The notes under the pieces were generated by a model, which saw nothing but the letters and a program-made list of their open reading frames with translations, was not told the DNA's origin and did no database searches. Shown here in pieces: positions 22,388-22,702 of a stretch of 22,702 bases of DNA (position 1 is its first letter; every line of letters begins with the position of its first letter). Source of the stretch: an uncultured Acidiphilium sp. (lineage in GTDB: Bacteria > Bacillota > Clostridia > Christensenellales > Borkfalkiaceae); contig CABUWK010000037.1 in the NCBI GenBank assembly GCA_902495325.1, positions 1 to 22,702 of the forward strand. Direction: 5' to 3'. The translations under genes were made by a program, and so were the position numbers.

Positions 22388-22702
22388 TCAATATTTTACC
22401 CTAAAAATATTATCCCGCAATGACGGACGAATAATAACTTCGTGAAAGCTATTTGACCGATTTTATGTGTTCCGCTCACCCTGTTTCCCCATTTTCGCAA
22501 GCCGTTTATTCTTTGTTTTGACGGTATTTACCCGCATCCACAGCAGACACAGCCTCATTCGCGGGCGTATATGTCGATTAACGCACCTTTTTAAAATTCC
22601 GTCGCATACAACCCCGCATGGAATGCCAGGCAAGAATAATACGAACCTTGCCAAAACGCCGCTATTTCCGCGCTTTTTGGCAAATTCTCGTTTGAAGTAC
22701 GA
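22388..22702. other. Non-coding right edge with two inverted repeats; no gene recognised
   Basis: No convincing gene is seen. Three bases after the MITE-like element, AATATTTT (22390-22397) and AAAATATT (22404-22411) form a perfect 8-bp AT-rich palindrome with a 6-nt loop. Near the window end TTGCCAAAA (22648-22656) and TTTTGGCAA (22675-22683) are perfect 9-bp inverted arms around an 18-nt GC-rich loop, possibly a terminator for a gene beyond the window. The one short frame (22463-22654, - strand) starts at TTG without a ribosome-binding site. Confidence 0.5.

Noticed and set aside
22463..22654. A 63-codon - strand frame near the right edge
   Set aside because: It starts at TTG inside an inverted repeat with no ribosome-binding site, and the product is Arg/Cys-rich with no known motif. 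A decayed gene fragment cannot be excluded.

Overview
The window looks like a chromosomal stretch from a Bacillota member of class Clostridia, roughly 50% GC. The evidence is gene content and order: ruvC-ruvA-ruvB-queA-tgt-yajC-(small TIGR04086-type membrane protein)-secD-secF-recJ-rel-(metallo-beta-lactamase-fold hydrolase)-hemZ. HemZ, the TIGR04086-type protein and strong GGAGG ribosome-binding sites fit that class. A gut lineage (for example Christensenellales-like) is a guess from overall feel, not something the sequence proves. Nineteen protein genes are supported. I see no rRNA, tRNA, CRISPR array or transposase gene.

Layout. Positions 1-1503 (+ strand) hold the 3' end of a collagen-like Gly-X-Thr repeat protein, a terminator, and a GT2 glycosyltransferase with a helical/TPR-like tail. 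All other genes are on the - strand. Reading that strand from the right: an HtrA-like secreted serine protease (20792-22021) ends at a strong terminator. A TTGACT-17-TATAAT promoter then drives a long structured leader and ruvC-ruvA-ruvB-queA-tgt, followed by yajC and the small membrane protein, closed by a terminator at 14683-14718. A second near-consensus promoter drives secD-secF, closed by a terminator at 11940-11968. Next come recJ-rel-MBL hydrolase-hemZ, tightly packed with 4-nt gaps or overlaps. Then follow rpsO, pnp and uppP, each separated by a terminator.

How the genes work together. RuvABC resolves Holliday junctions, and RecJ is a 5'-3' ssDNA exonuclease of recombination and repair. 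QueA and Tgt make the queuosine modification of tRNA. YajC, SecD and SecF are accessory parts of the Sec translocon. Rel is the stringent-response synthetase/hydrolase. S15 and PNPase are ribosome and RNA-turnover functions. UppP recycles the lipid carrier for cell-wall synthesis. The collagen-like protein and the glycosyltransferase beside it may form a surface-glycoprotein pair.

The least ordinary material is non-coding. (i) A 284-bp MITE-like element at 22104-22387 has 25-bp terminal inverted repeats, and a shorter, decayed relative lies at 1509-1610. (ii) Two copies of a ~36-bp palindromic unit (20422-20457 and 20712-20746) flank the ruvC promoter and leader. (iii) The ruvC leader itself carries a series of hairpins. 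(iv) SecF has Ala where the family's conserved membrane Asp is expected. No clearly new multi-gene system is visible; the coding content is mostly conserved housekeeping.
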